18,157 nucleotides of DNA from Bacteroidota bacterium (GCA_023391895.1 JAEWAC010000360.1:1-18157); one strand, 5' to 3'. Counted from the first letter of the stretch, positions 5,171 through 13,051 are shown. The notes: generated by a model from the sequence alone, not told the origin. A program made the numbers and translations.

Positions 5171-5197
5171 ACGCAACCTTTCCGGTTGCGTTTTTTT
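5171..5197 (+). terminator. Terminator of the 4939 locus
   Basis: ACGCAACC (5171-5178) pairs with GGTTGCGT (5184-5191), loop TTTCC, followed by a T run. Confidence 0.88.
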
Positions 5198-5241
5198 ATG
5201 AGCTAAGCCTTAATATGCCGGTTAGAATAAACATAAAGCGG

Positions 5242-5276
5242 GCGCATTCGGGGAAATTGTTCCCCAACAACTGCGC
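5242..5276 (+). promoter_or_regulatory. Two-tier inverted repeat upstream of rpoN
   Basis: GCGCA (5242-5246) pairs with TGCGC (5272-5276), and inside it GGGGAA (5250-5255) pairs with TTCCCC (5260-5265). No T run follows, so it is not a terminator. Role unknown. Confidence 0.4.
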
Positions 5277-5337
5277 TGTAAAAGGGATTATATCGTACTA
5301 CACAACTCGTTCGCCTCAATCTTAATATACAAGTACC

Positions 5338-5361
5338 TGGTATTCAAATACTTGCAATAAA
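5338..5361 (+). promoter_or_regulatory. Candidate promoter (TGGTAT) of the rpoN operon
   Basis: TGGTATTCAAATACTTGCAA; the GG is 84 bases before the ATG. TTGC is present but 3 bases too far for a classical -24/-12 sigma-54 site. Confidence 0.3.
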
Positions 5362-5423
5362 GCGTAAAAATCTGTTTTTTGGTGTTACAGTTGTTTTATA
5401 AAACATACGCCAAAATCAATACA

Positions 5424-6845
5424 ATGATCAATCAGCGTTTAGCACAAAAACAGCGACTCAAAATTCTGCCCCAGCAGATTCAGTTGCTGAACTTCTTCCA
5501 CCTGAATACACTTGAATTGGAACAGCGTATACAACAAGAGCTGGAAGACAATCCCTTATTAGATGATCAGAAGAATGAATTTGAGCCGTTGATTGACAAG
5601 TTTAATAAGGATTCGGTACAGGATTATCAGGATTGGGAAGAATACGGATACGAAGACATCCCGGATTACAAGATGGAGTATGGCAATTATCTCCACAATG
5701 AAAAGATACCCGAGCGGCCTATTGTCAGCCAGCTGGATTACCGCAAGCAATTAAAGGAGCAGTACCGGCTGAGCTGTGAAGATGCCCACGAAACCGAGCT
5801 GGCCGATTATATTATCGATTCGCTGAACGATAATGGGATTATGGAGCAGGATATTGAGGAGCTGGCTGAGGATATTTCGTTTAAGTACAACAAATGGGTG
5901 GAGGCCGAAGAGATCCAGGGTATTCTTTTGAAAATTCAGCAACTGGAGCCCGTAGGGGTGGGGGCCCGCAGTATCCGGGAGTGTCTACAACTGCAGCTGC
6001 ACCGGATGAATACCAAAAGACCGGACGTTAAAATGGCCATACGCCTGCTGGAAAACCATTTTACCGACCTGCACAACCGCAATATGGATAAAATAAAAAC
6101 GCAGCTGAGAATAGACGAGGAAGAACTGAAAATAGTGCTGCAGCTGATTGCTACGTTAAAAATGAAACCCATATGCGAGCAGCAGGACTCCGTGAATGTG
6201 AACCAGAACATTTTGCCGGACTTTGTGGTCAGCCGCAATGGCGACCAGATTGAAGTACAGTTGTACCGCCACCGCTCCGAGAGCCTGAATATCAACTCTT
6301 CTTGGAAGCAGATGGCAGAAGGTACTACCCAGGTCACCACCGACAAATCGGCTTTGCAATACCTGAAAAACAAGTTGCAGTCGGCCCAGTGGTTTATCAA
6401 TGCCGTACAGCAAAGAGAAGCAACTATGCTCCGGATCATGCGGGCCATTGTGCACCTGCAGCACGATTATTTTATAACAGGAGATATCAACCTGCTGCAG
6501 CCGATGATTTTGAAAAACGTAGCCGAGATGGTAGGTGTGGACATCTCCACTGTTTCCAGGATTACCTGTAACAAATATGCCGAAACGCCATTTGGTTTAT
6601 TGCTGCTGAAGGACTTATTTACAGAAGGTATAGCCAATGCCAACGGGCAGGTTATTTCCAACAAGGTAATACAGTCTGCTATTGAAGAGGTAATTGAGAA
6701 CGAAGACAAGCACAATCCTTATACGGATCAGCAGCTGGTAACCATTCTGTCGCAAAAAGGTTTTTCGGTAGCCCGGCGTACGGTAGCCAAATACCGGGAG
6801 CAATTACAGATACCCGTCTCACATGTCAGAGGCTTGTGGGCATAA
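5424..6845 (+). CDS. rpoN: RNA polymerase sigma-54 factor
   Basis: 473 residues. Sigma-54 directs RNA polymerase to -24/-12 promoters and needs an ATP-driven activator to open DNA. Region I, the Gln/Leu-rich activator-contact segment, is at residues 1-48 (KILPQQIQLLNFFHLNTLEL). An acidic region II follows (about 50-90), then the core-binding domain and the helix-turn-helix region, where NVAEMVGVDISTVSR recalls the family's -12-recognising segment. The RpoN box ARRTVAKYRE is at 450-459. An in-frame TTG at 5379 would add 15 residues not seen in the family, so the ATG at 5424 is used. It is the first gene of a tight operon with its own activator and kinase; the gap to the next gene is 42 bases. 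Confidence 0.97.
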   Translation: MINQRLAQKQRLKILPQQIQLLNFFHLNTLELEQRIQQELEDNPLLDDQKNEFEPLIDKFNKDSVQDYQDWEEYGYEDIPDYKMEYGNYLHNEKIPERPIVSQLDYRKQLKEQYRLSCEDAHETELADYIIDSLNDNGIMEQDIEELAEDISFKYNKWVEAEEIQGILLKIQQLEPVGVGARSIRECLQLQLHRMNTKRPDVKMAIRLLENHFTDLHNRNMDKIKTQLRIDEEELKIVLQLIATLKMKPICEQQDSVNVNQNILPDFVVSRNGDQIEVQLYRHRSESLNINSSWKQMAEGTTQVTTDKSALQYLKNKLQSAQWFINAVQQREATMLRIMRAIVHLQHDYFITGDINLLQPMILKNVAEMVGVDISTVSRITCNKYAETPFGLLLLKDLFTEGIANANGQVISNKVIQSAIEEVIENEDKHNPYTDQQLVTILSQKGFSVARRTVAKYREQLQIPVSHVRGLWA

Positions 6846-6887
6846 TAGCAAAGATTTAATTTCGAACCATAAAAGAATAACTAAAAC

Positions 6888-8372
6888 ATGCAAAAAATCT
6901 TAATTATTGATGATGACAGAGACATGTGCCTTTTGTTAAAAAGGTTCCTGACCCGTCATGGATTTGAAGTATTAGAAGCATACAGCGGCAAAAAAGCATT
7001 GGAATTACTGGAAACGGTTGAGCCTTCTTTGGTTATGTGCGATTTCAGGCTGGAGGACATGGAAGGAAATGTCATGTTAGGTAAAATCAAAGAACGCTAT
7101 CCTTATGTGCCGGTGATCATCATTACCGGTTATAGCGATATTAAAATAGCGGTGGAAGTAATGAAAATGGGAGCCTATGATTATATCACCAAGCCTCTTT
7201 TCCCCGACGAGATCCTGGTAACCATTAAAAAAGCGCTGGAAATCCAGGCTACCCATAAAGACACCGCCAGTGTGGTAAGGGCCGAGGCCCCGGCTGCCCC
7301 CGAAACCACGCCTGCCGCCAAGGAAAAAGGTCCGGCTATTGTTCAATCCGGCGAATACATTTTTGGCGATACCCCAACTTTCAGAAACATCCTGCAGCAG
7401 ATTGATCTGGTAGGTCCTACCAACTATACGGTAATTATTTATGGGGAAAGCGGCAGTGGTAAAGAAGCCATTGCGCAGGAAATACACAAGCGCAGCAAGC
7501 GTAAAAGCAAACCTTTTGTAGCCATCGACTGTGGTGCCCTTTCCAAAGAACTGGCCGGCAGCGAATTGTTCGGGCATGAGAAGGGGTCGTTTACCGGTGC
7601 CCTGAACCAGAAGATCGGTTCTTTTGAGCTGGCCAATGGCGGTACCATCTTCCTGGACGAGGTGGGTAACCTGGGCTATGATATTCAGGTGTCCCTGTTG
7701 CGGGTGGTGCAGGAAAGAAAAATGCGCCGTGTGGGTGGCACCAAAGATATCGAGCTGGATGTACGCATTATTGTAGCCAGTAACGAACGGTTGTGGGACA
7801 TGGCCCGCAAAGGAAAGTTCCGGGAAGATTTATACCACCGCTTCAACGAGTTCAGCATCGATGTGCCGCCGCTGCGGCAGCGTCCGGACGATATCATGCT
7901 GTTTGCCAATCATTTCCTTCAAATCACCAATGAGGAGCTGGGAAAAAATATCAGGAGGTTCAGTCCTGAGGTGGAAAACATTTTCAGGAACTATGTGTGG
8001 TATGGTAACCTGCGGGAGTTGAAAAACGTCATCAAAAGAGCCACTTTGCTGAGCGACGGCGAGCAGATAGAAGCCAGCTCCCTGCCATTTGAAATTTCGC
8101 ACTACAACAAGCTGCAGCAGTTTGATAAAACGCCAGAGCCGGCAGCCGTCAATCAGGTGCCCAATACCATTGAGGAACTGGCCGAAACCACGCCACGTTC
8201 GGTATCGGAAACTACACTGAAAGGGGCCAGCATAGATGCGGAATATGAAATGATCTTAAGGGCGCTGAAAAAAGTGAACTTTAATAAAAGCAAGGCCGCC
8301 AAGCTGCTGAACATAGACCGAAAGACACTATACAACAAAATGAAACAATACCAGGAATTCAATAACCAATAG
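6888..8372 (+). CDS. Sigma-54-dependent response regulator (NtrC family, REC-AAA+-Fis)
   Basis: 494 residues. The receiver domain (1-118) has Asp8-10, phospho-acceptor Asp52, Thr80 and Lys102-Pro103. A Pro/Ala-rich linker (about 125-155) precedes the AAA+ domain: Walker A GESGSGK at 186-192, sigma-54 contact loop at 233-238, Walker B with Asp257-Glu258 (GTIFLDE), and arginine-finger region FREDLYHRFNEF. A Fis-type helix-turn-helix lies at about 450-490 (NKSKAAKLLNIDRKTLYNKM). The contact loop reads GSFTGA, not GAFTGA, a tolerated variant. It should oligomerise on phosphorylation, bind upstream sites and drive sigma-54 open-complex formation. It follows rpoN and precedes a likely partner kinase; target genes are not shown directly. 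Confidence 0.96.
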   Translation: MQKILIIDDDRDMCLLLKRFLTRHGFEVLEAYSGKKALELLETVEPSLVMCDFRLEDMEGNVMLGKIKERYPYVPVIIITGYSDIKIAVEVMKMGAYDYITKPLFPDEILVTIKKALEIQATHKDTASVVRAEAPAAPETTPAAKEKGPAIVQSGEYIFGDTPTFRNILQQIDLVGPTNYTVIIYGESGSGKEAIAQEIHKRSKRKSKPFVAIDCGALSKELAGSELFGHEKGSFTGALNQKIGSFELANGGTIFLDEVGNLGYDIQVSLLRVVQERKMRRVGGTKDIELDVRIIVASNERLWDMARKGKFREDLYHRFNEFSIDVPPLRQRPDDIMLFANHFLQITNEELGKNIRRFSPEVENIFRNYVWYGNLRELKNVIKRATLLSDGEQIEASSLPFEISHYNKLQQFDKTPEPAAVNQVPNTIEELAETTPRSVSETTLKGASIDAEYEMILRALKKVNFNKSKAAKLLNIDRKTLYNKMKQYQEFNNQ

Positions 8373-8374
8373 CT

Positions 8375-8896
8375 ATGAACAATTCACTGTCGCCATTGGC
8401 AGGGAATGGAAACTATTCCGCTGGCAATGTGCAGCCGGTACCTGCCGGAGCGGCTGTGGAACTGGTGAATCTTAACGAGATTGTTCAGAACAATCTCATT
8501 GCCCGAAGGCATAAAATAGAAGATTTACAGGCCATCATCCGCTACGATGTATTACCTCTGGTAAACGGTGATGCTCTAAGGTTTTCAAAAATGTTTACAT
8601 TGATATTGAATTCCATTTTAGACCATCCGCCTGCGGGTACCAAATTATTTATTTACATTAAATGTGAAAAGGACAAAAGCGAAATTCTGGATCTTTCATT
8701 GCCGGAGGATTTTCAACATTTTGCTGTTTCCGTTTACACAAACATTACAACTGATGCCAGCTGGCAGCAATTACAACAGCAACACGTAGAAGACATCAAC
8801 TCCATGGTGCAGGCCGTAAATGGCAGTTTCAGCCACCATTCCATTGTCAATACCGGCTGTTTGTATCAAATGAAGTTGCCCGGAAAATTACAATAG
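8375..8896 (+). CDS. Degenerate histidine-kinase ATPase-like protein
   Basis: 173 residues, starting 2 bases after the regulator's stop. Residues 28-100 follow the entry to a histidine-kinase ATPase domain: VNLNEIVQNNL, a GDALRFSKMFTLILNSILDH segment matching the pattern GDxxRLxQxxxNLLxNAIKF, with Asn79 at the N-box position. The end (VNGSFSHHSIVNTGCLYQMKLP) matches the closing strand of such domains. There is no dimerisation/His domain, and the Asp-x-Gly-x-Gly box and glycine lid are not visible, so ATP binding is unlikely. It may be a non-catalytic partner of the kinase or regulator beside it. Homology is my reading of the pattern and has not been tested by a search. Confidence 0.7.
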   Translation: MNNSLSPLAGNGNYSAGNVQPVPAGAAVELVNLNEIVQNNLIARRHKIEDLQAIIRYDVLPLVNGDALRFSKMFTLILNSILDHPPAGTKLFIYIKCEKDKSEILDLSLPEDFQHFAVSVYTNITTDASWQQLQQQHVEDINSMVQAVNGSFSHHSIVNTGCLYQMKLPGKLQ

Positions 8897-8897
8897 T

Positions 8898-10340
8898 ATG
8901 CCGCAAACAAAGCCCGCCATCAACATACTGATTATAGATGATGATGAAGATGACTTTTTTATAACATCGGAATACATGCGACAGATTGAAGAATACAACC
9001 TGTCCATTGACTGGTGCTATCGGTTTAACGACGCCGTAGAACACCTGAAGACCCGCAAGTATGACATGTATTTTGTTGACTACCGGCTGGGTGGCAAGAC
9101 AGGGTTGGATTTTTTAAAAGAAGCGGTCAGCATTGGTTGCGAAGAACCGATTGTACTGCTGACCGGTAAGGGTAACAAAGAGGTGGATATAGAAGCCATG
9201 CAAATGGGCGCCACGGATTACCTGATTAAGACCGAGCTGAATGCCGATAAACTGGAACGGTGTATCCGCTACTCGCTGGAACGCACCGAGTATTTAAAGG
9301 CCCTGCGTGCCAATGAGCGCAAATACCGCAGCATTTTTGAGTTGTCTAAAGATGCTGTTTTTATTGCTGACAAGCAGCTGTTTTTTAAAGATATGAATGC
9401 CGCTACCTCGGAACTGCTGGGTTATACCAGGGAAGAACTGCGGGAAAAAAGCGTGTATTCCTTGATTACAGATGAAAGCGACAGAATGCTGCTGGAAAAG
9501 TACCTGTACGAAGAAGGAGAGGTAAGCGACCTGGAACTGGAGCTGCTGACAAAAGCCGGTGAAAAGAAAAGCTGTATTTTTTCCATTACCTCACCGGTAG
9601 ATACCACCGGAAAAGTTTCTTACCAGGGACTGATACACGACATCACCAACCTGAAAAAAGCTGAAAAAGCCAACCTGCAGGTGGAGAAGCTTGGGGCCAC
9701 CGGACGCCTGGTACGTACCCTGGCGCATGAAGTGCGTAATCCGCTCAACAACATCAACATGTCTGTTGAGCAACTCACCCATGACCCGGTAAGCGAGGAA
9801 GCGCCTGTTTTTTTAGACATCATACAGCGCAACAGCAAGCGCATTGGCGACCTCATAACCGAACTGCTCGACACGTCCCGTCCTACCGATCTGGTATTTG
9901 AACGCTGCACCTTGCAGGGCATTATGGATGAAAGCATAGCCGAGGCGCTGGACCGCATTACGCTGCAGCGCACCAACATGCAGATCCGGTACTGCAACGA
10001 GCCTTGCCATTTACTGGCCAATCGGGATAAGCTGAAGATAGCATTTTTAAACATCATCATCAATGCTATAGAAGCCATGCCGGCCGGTAACGGGGAGCTG
10101 GATATTGACATCAGCACCAACAATATTGTGCATACGGTCGTAATCAAAGACAACGGCTGCGGCATTCCGGAAGAACATATCTCCCAGTTGTTTGAACCTT
10201 ATTTTACCTCTAAACGAAATGGAATGGGGTTAGGGCTGGCGGCTACCTTAAATATTCTGCAATCCCACAAAGCACATATTGATGTAACCTCGGTGGTAAA
10301 CCTGGGTACTACCTTTACCATAAGCTTTCCCTCGGCCTAA
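8898..10340 (+). CDS. REC-PAS hybrid sensor histidine kinase
   Basis: 480 residues, no membrane segment, so a cytoplasmic sensor. An N-terminal receiver (about 8-125) has Asp14-16, phospho-acceptor Asp61, Thr89 and Lys111 (followed by Thr rather than Pro). A PAS domain (about 140-250) begins YRSIFELSKDAVFIAD. The His-phosphotransfer domain carries His277 in LAHEVRNPLNNI. The ATPase domain has Asn389 (N-box), Asp418 in DNGCGIPEE, the FEPYFTSK box and the GMGLGL lid. The H-box is of the NtrB-like type that normally pairs with sigma-54 activators, so the regulator at 6888 is the probable partner. The N-terminal receiver means that another kinase may feed signals into this one. It starts 1 base after the upstream stop and is the last gene of the operon. 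Confidence 0.95.
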   Translation: MPQTKPAINILIIDDDEDDFFITSEYMRQIEEYNLSIDWCYRFNDAVEHLKTRKYDMYFVDYRLGGKTGLDFLKEAVSIGCEEPIVLLTGKGNKEVDIEAMQMGATDYLIKTELNADKLERCIRYSLERTEYLKALRANERKYRSIFELSKDAVFIADKQLFFKDMNAATSELLGYTREELREKSVYSLITDESDRMLLEKYLYEEGEVSDLELELLTKAGEKKSCIFSITSPVDTTGKVSYQGLIHDITNLKKAEKANLQVEKLGATGRLVRTLAHEVRNPLNNINMSVEQLTHDPVSEEAPVFLDIIQRNSKRIGDLITELLDTSRPTDLVFERCTLQGIMDESIAEALDRITLQRTNMQIRYCNEPCHLLANRDKLKIAFLNIIINAIEAMPAGNGELDIDISTNNIVHTVVIKDNGCGIPEEHISQLFEPYFTSKRNGMGLGLAATLNILQSHKAHIDVTSVVNLGTTFTISFPSA

Positions 10341-10369
10341 AGGGCATGGAGGGAAGGCTTTTCTTTTTC
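10324..10369 (+). terminator. Terminator of the rpoN operon
   Basis: GCTTTCCCTC (10324-10333), inside the last codons of the kinase, pairs with GAGGGAAGGC (10349-10358) with one G-U pair, followed by TTTTCTTTTT. Confidence 0.85.
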
Positions 10370-10498
10370 TTGATGGATCTTATACAGCAAACATGGCTGG
10401 CAGCAGGTGAAAGCTTCGCCAGCGATCCTGGGCTTTGCTGAAGTGGCCCAATCCCGCGGTTTTTAGGAATCAAAATATCATATAGGCAAAAAAAGGTG

Positions 10499-10789
10499 TC
10501 AGGTGGTAATCCGGTTTCTGCGCTGATGCAAAGCATAAAAAATCAATCCTCCAGCCACCGGTGCCGCAATCACGACAATGAGCCAGAAGCGTTTTTGGAA
10601 AGGCTTCATGTCTGATCTTCCTGCTACATCCACAATGCTCCAGATCCAGTGCACGGCACCCAGTACCACGCTAAAAATGATGATATAGTCACCGGAGCGG
10701 TAACCGCTTCCTTTAAATCCTATACCCAAAAAAAGTAAAATAGTGCTGACTATGCCTATAATAAATGAAGGATGTTTCAGATTTTTCAT
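10499..10789 (-). CDS. Small three-helix membrane protein, PLDc_N-like
   Basis: 96 residues with three hydrophobic segments (about 9-24, 35-54 and 68-87). The stretch HWIWSIVDVAGRSDMKPFQKRFWLI resembles the PLDc_N domain in order and polarity: an aromatic-rich helix, then a charged loop, then Trp-Leu-Ile in the last helix, followed by a basic end. PLDc_N occurs alone or in front of phospholipase D domains; alone it has no known enzymatic role. It is a single-gene unit with a TGGCAT promoter candidate at 10860. I see no clear terminator. The family is a moderate call; membrane location is sure. Confidence 0.75.
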   Translation of the reverse strand: MKNLKHPSFIIGIVSTILLFLGIGFKGSGYRSGDYIIIFSVVLGAVHWIWSIVDVAGRSDMKPFQKRFWLIVVIAAPVAGGLIFYALHQRRNRITT

Positions 10790-10839
10790 TGCACACTTTT
10801 TTAATCATCAACAAGTCTTTATGCCGGTCTCACTGCTTT

Positions 10840-10860
10840 GATAATTAAAAATTTATGCCA
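10840..10860 (-). promoter_or_regulatory. Candidate promoter (TGGCAT) of the PLDc_N-like gene
   Basis: Minus strand reads TGGCATAAATTTTTAATTAT; the GG is 69 bases before the ATG. Confidence 0.35.
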
Positions 10861-11010
10861 GTTTGCCCATTGCAGAAGCTGATTGGGTCCATACCCGCAA
10901 CCGGCAAGTCTGTAAATCAGGGGCTATTGTATTGAGTAGAAAGGTAGTATGGGCAATTGAATAAAACCGTCAGCTTGTTTGCTGCTGCAGACTAGGCTGT
11001 CAGCCATGTT

Positions 11011-11934
11011 TCAGGTATCGAGGTAGGAGGTGGGAATTTCCTTGGCTTCCCGCTTGATGATGAACACGGCCGTTTGCTTGGGACGAATGCCTTCGCCGGC
11101 CTGCAGCGCATACATTTTGGTAAACTCCGCCCCGTAGTATAAAATCAGCGCACTGTAATAGACCCAGGATAAGAGGATTACAATGGAAGCGGCTGCTCCG
11201 TAGGTAATGCCAAGGTTGGACTTGCCCAGGTAATAGCCAATGAGCAGCTTGCCCGCCAGGAATAACAGGGCGGTCACAACAGAACCGATCAGGGCATCTG
11301 TCCAGGAAATAACGGCATCCGGTAAAACTTTAAAAATAACGGCAAATAACCCTGTAATAGTTACCAGGGTGATTCCGGAATTAATGAGCAAAAACAGGTC
11401 TATGGTAAAGTTGGGAAAATATGCGTACAGCTGGTCGCTGAGCAGGTTGAGCAGCGCGTTAACCATCAGCGATACCAGCAATACAAACCCCAGCCCCACA
11501 ATCAGCGAAAAGGAAAGCAGGCGGTTGGCCAGGAACTTCAGCCAGCCTTGCTTGGGTTTGGCCTTTACCGACCAGATGTAGTTGATGGAGTCTTGCATTT
11601 CGGTAAACACACCGGTAGCCCCCACTATTAAAATGGCCGTACCAACAAGGGCACCGGTGGTAGTAGCCTGGGTATTTTGAATGTTTTTGATGATTTCCTG
11701 AATTTGTAAAGCCGCCTGGCTGCCAATCAGGCCATTGAGCTGGTCGTAAACCCTGCCCTGCACGGCTTCCCTGCCATAAAAGATGCCTACCAGTGAAATA
11801 ACAATAATGAGTACAGGACCCAGTGCAAATATGGTATAATAACTCAGGGAAGCACTCAGTTTAAATGCGTTATCATCGATAAAGCCAATCCCTGCGTTTT
11901 TAAATAGCGTCAGAAAACGTTTCAGTTTTTTCAT
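11011..11934 (-). CDS. YihY/BrkB-family inner-membrane protein
   Basis: 307 residues with about six membrane segments (roughly 28-58, 93-113, 137-165, 178-208, 212-235 and 243-270). The family features are present: DNAFKLSASLSYYTIFALGP near the N-terminus, GVFTEMQDSINYIW in the middle, and YGAAASIVILLSWVYYSALILYYGAEFT before the cytoplasmic tail. The family was once called ribonuclease BN in error; its role is unknown, with proposals of transport or envelope integrity. The length is typical and the gene is intact. A weaker GGCAT element on the minus strand (GG at 11995-11996) is 61 bases before the start. It is divergent from the lmo0937-type gene. Confidence 0.93.
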   Translation of the reverse strand: MKKLKRFLTLFKNAGIGFIDDNAFKLSASLSYYTIFALGPVLIIVISLVGIFYGREAVQGRVYDQLNGLIGSQAALQIQEIIKNIQNTQATTTGALVGTAILIVGATGVFTEMQDSINYIWSVKAKPKQGWLKFLANRLLSFSLIVGLGFVLLVSLMVNALLNLLSDQLYAYFPNFTIDLFLLINSGITLVTITGLFAVIFKVLPDAVISWTDALIGSVVTALLFLAGKLLIGYYLGKSNLGITYGAAASIVILLSWVYYSALILYYGAEFTKMYALQAGEGIRPKQTAVFIIKREAKEIPTSYLDT

Positions 11935-12082
11935 GCATCTGTATTGGTTACAATTATGAAACCTGTGCTATATAAAATTAGTTTTCTAAACATGCCGGTG
12001 TCCTGTGGAATTTGGTACACAGAAAACCTGAGCTTGATGGTGGCTTCTACAAAAAAGCAGGCCCGTTTGCCTATAAAATGAT

Positions 12083-12104
12083 TGGCAACATTTTTTCAGA
12101 TAAG
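12083..12104 (+). promoter_or_regulatory. Candidate promoter (TGGCAA) of the lmo0937-type gene
   Basis: TGGCAACATTTTTTCAGATAAG; the GG is 45 bases before the ATG. TGGCA-N-CATTTTTT matches the DUF892 promoter at 17130. Confidence 0.4.
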
Positions 12105-12129
12105 TATACTGAATCAACATCTAAACAAC

Positions 12130-12276
12130 ATGAGAAGCTTATTATACATCATTGCAGTAATCCTGATAATTGGTTGGTTGTTAGGTGTTTTTTACTGGAG
12201 TGCAACAGGCCTGATCCATATACTGATTGTATTGGCTATTATAGCGCTGTTGCTGGGCATTATTCGCAGGGCCTGA
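12130..12276 (+). CDS. lmo0937-type small membrane protein (DUF5670-like)
   Basis: 48 residues starting MRSLLYIIAVILIIGWLLGV, a short aromatic linker (FYWSATG), a second hydrophobic helix and a basic RRA end. The LLYIIAVILIIGWLLG and GLIHILIVLAIIALLL segments are the pattern of the lmo0937 family of two-helix membrane peptides. The ATG at 12130 fits the family length; an in-frame ATG at 12082 would overlap the promoter candidate. It forms its own unit, ending at the terminator at 12331-12361. Relatives are stress-associated; the mechanism is unknown. Confidence 0.9.
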   Translation: MRSLLYIIAVILIIGWLLGVFYWSATGLIHILIVLAIIALLLGIIRRA

Positions 12277-12330
12277 TATTTTAGCAATATTTACTTTCTT
12301 TCTCATATACACGGTCCATTCTATCAGCAA

Positions 12331-12361
12331 GGCTACAGTCTCCACTGTAGCCATTTTTTTT
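12331..12361 (+). terminator. Terminator of the lmo0937-type gene
   Basis: GGCTACAGT (12331-12339) pairs with ACTGTAGCC (12344-12352), loop CTCC, then A and a run of T. Confidence 0.88.
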
Positions 12362-12381
12362 GCCCTTCATTACAACGCGGA

Positions 12382-12409
12382 TAAAAAATACGGCTGTTTT
12401 AAACAGCCG
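12382..12409 (-). terminator. Terminator of the copper-storage-like gene
   Basis: On the minus strand CGGCTGT pairs with ACAGCCG, then TATTTTTTAT. The hairpin overlaps the stop codon of the gene it ends. Confidence 0.8.
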
Positions 12410-12728
12410 CAGATGCAATATTGGTAATGGCCGATGAGCACTGCCGGCAGGCCGATGCACAGTTTTTAAACAGGTGGTCATTATACCGTTCACAAATTTC
12501 TGCACACTCTTCGCAAATGCCCACGCACAACAAGGCCAGCTGGTGCATATGGTGCAGCCCTTTTTTCAGGGCATGACAGGTGCCCAGGCAAATCTGGGCA
12601 CACTCATCAATAACCTGCCGGCTGCGGCCGGAAAGTGGTTTATTCTTTTGTGCCATACCGATCAACAGATTTTCGCAATTCAGCCATGCTTCCATGCAGG
12701 CCTGAATGGGTTGGCCAGATATCGTCAT
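12399..12728 (-). CDS. Cys-rich four-helix-bundle copper-storage-like protein
   Basis: 109 residues with 12 cysteines at 11, 18, 43, 47, 51, 68, 72, 75, 79, 90, 94 and 97, mostly spaced 3 or 4 apart so that they line one face of helices (CAQICLGTC, CVGICEECAEIC, CASACRQC). This is the pattern of Csp-type copper-storage proteins and the related DUF326 Cys-rich proteins, which hold Cu(I) inside a four-helix bundle. There is no signal peptide, so it would act in the cytoplasm. The start codon overlaps the upstream stop (ATGA), so it is coupled to the small protein before it. Metal identity is inferred from the family. Confidence 0.88.
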   Translation of the reverse strand: MTISGQPIQACMEAWLNCENLLIGMAQKNKPLSGRSRQVIDECAQICLGTCHALKKGLHHMHQLALLCVGICEECAEICERYNDHLFKNCASACRQCSSAITNIASAAV

Positions 12729-13051
12729 CCCTGGTTATTTGTTACTTTTTTTTGTATGTTTTCTACCCGTTTCATAAAGCGGGAAATCTGCGGATCGTTA
12801 TAAATGCCATAAGCATCAATCAATATTCCTTTTACCTCATCGTTTGTTTTAATGACATATAAAACCGCATTGTCATCAGGATCCGACATGCCCTCAAAAC
12901 GGAAAAAATTCACCACCTCGATCTCCTCGGGCTGGTAAGTTCGCTGATGGTTTAAGGCTACTAATCCTGCATCTGTTATTTTAAAGCCTTCCGTATAGCC
13001 ATCTGCAATCATGCGGTTCATACAGGTTGCAAGGCTTTTCATATACGGCAT
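12725..13051 (-). CDS. Small Bacteroidota protein with RFEGMSDPDDN motif
   Basis: 108 residues from the chosen start. The core NFFRFEGMSDPDDNAVLYVI and KGILIDAYGIY match a short family common in Bacteroidota that databases often label phosphoribosylpyrophosphate synthetase, although it is far too short and lacks that enzyme's motifs; the label should not be trusted. I chose the ATG at 13051 because it gives the usual 17 residues before the GYTE motif. An ATG at 13075 is the alternative. A longer frame to 13192 would begin inside a terminator. It overlaps the copper-storage-like gene by 4 bases, which suggests a shared role. Function unknown. Confidence 0.8.
   Translation of the reverse strand: MPYMKSLATCMNRMIADGYTEGFKITDAGLVALNHQRTYQPEEIEVVNFFRFEGMSDPDDNAVLYVIKTNDEVKGILIDAYGIYNDPQISRFMKRVENIQKKVTNNQG

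Noticed and set aside
4813..5172. 119-codon minus-strand frame opposite the 4939 locus
   Set aside because: The terminator at 5171-5197 and the promoter candidate at 4844 point to plus-strand transcription; the minus frame has no recognisable domain.
5338..5356. Sigma-54 autoregulation site TGGTATTCAAATACTTGC before rpoN
   Set aside because: GG to GC spacing is 13 instead of 10; kept only as a member of the broader GGYA group.
5379..5423. TTG start giving rpoN a 15-residue extension
   Set aside because: The extension is not part of region I of sigma-54; the ATG at 5424 begins the conserved sequence.
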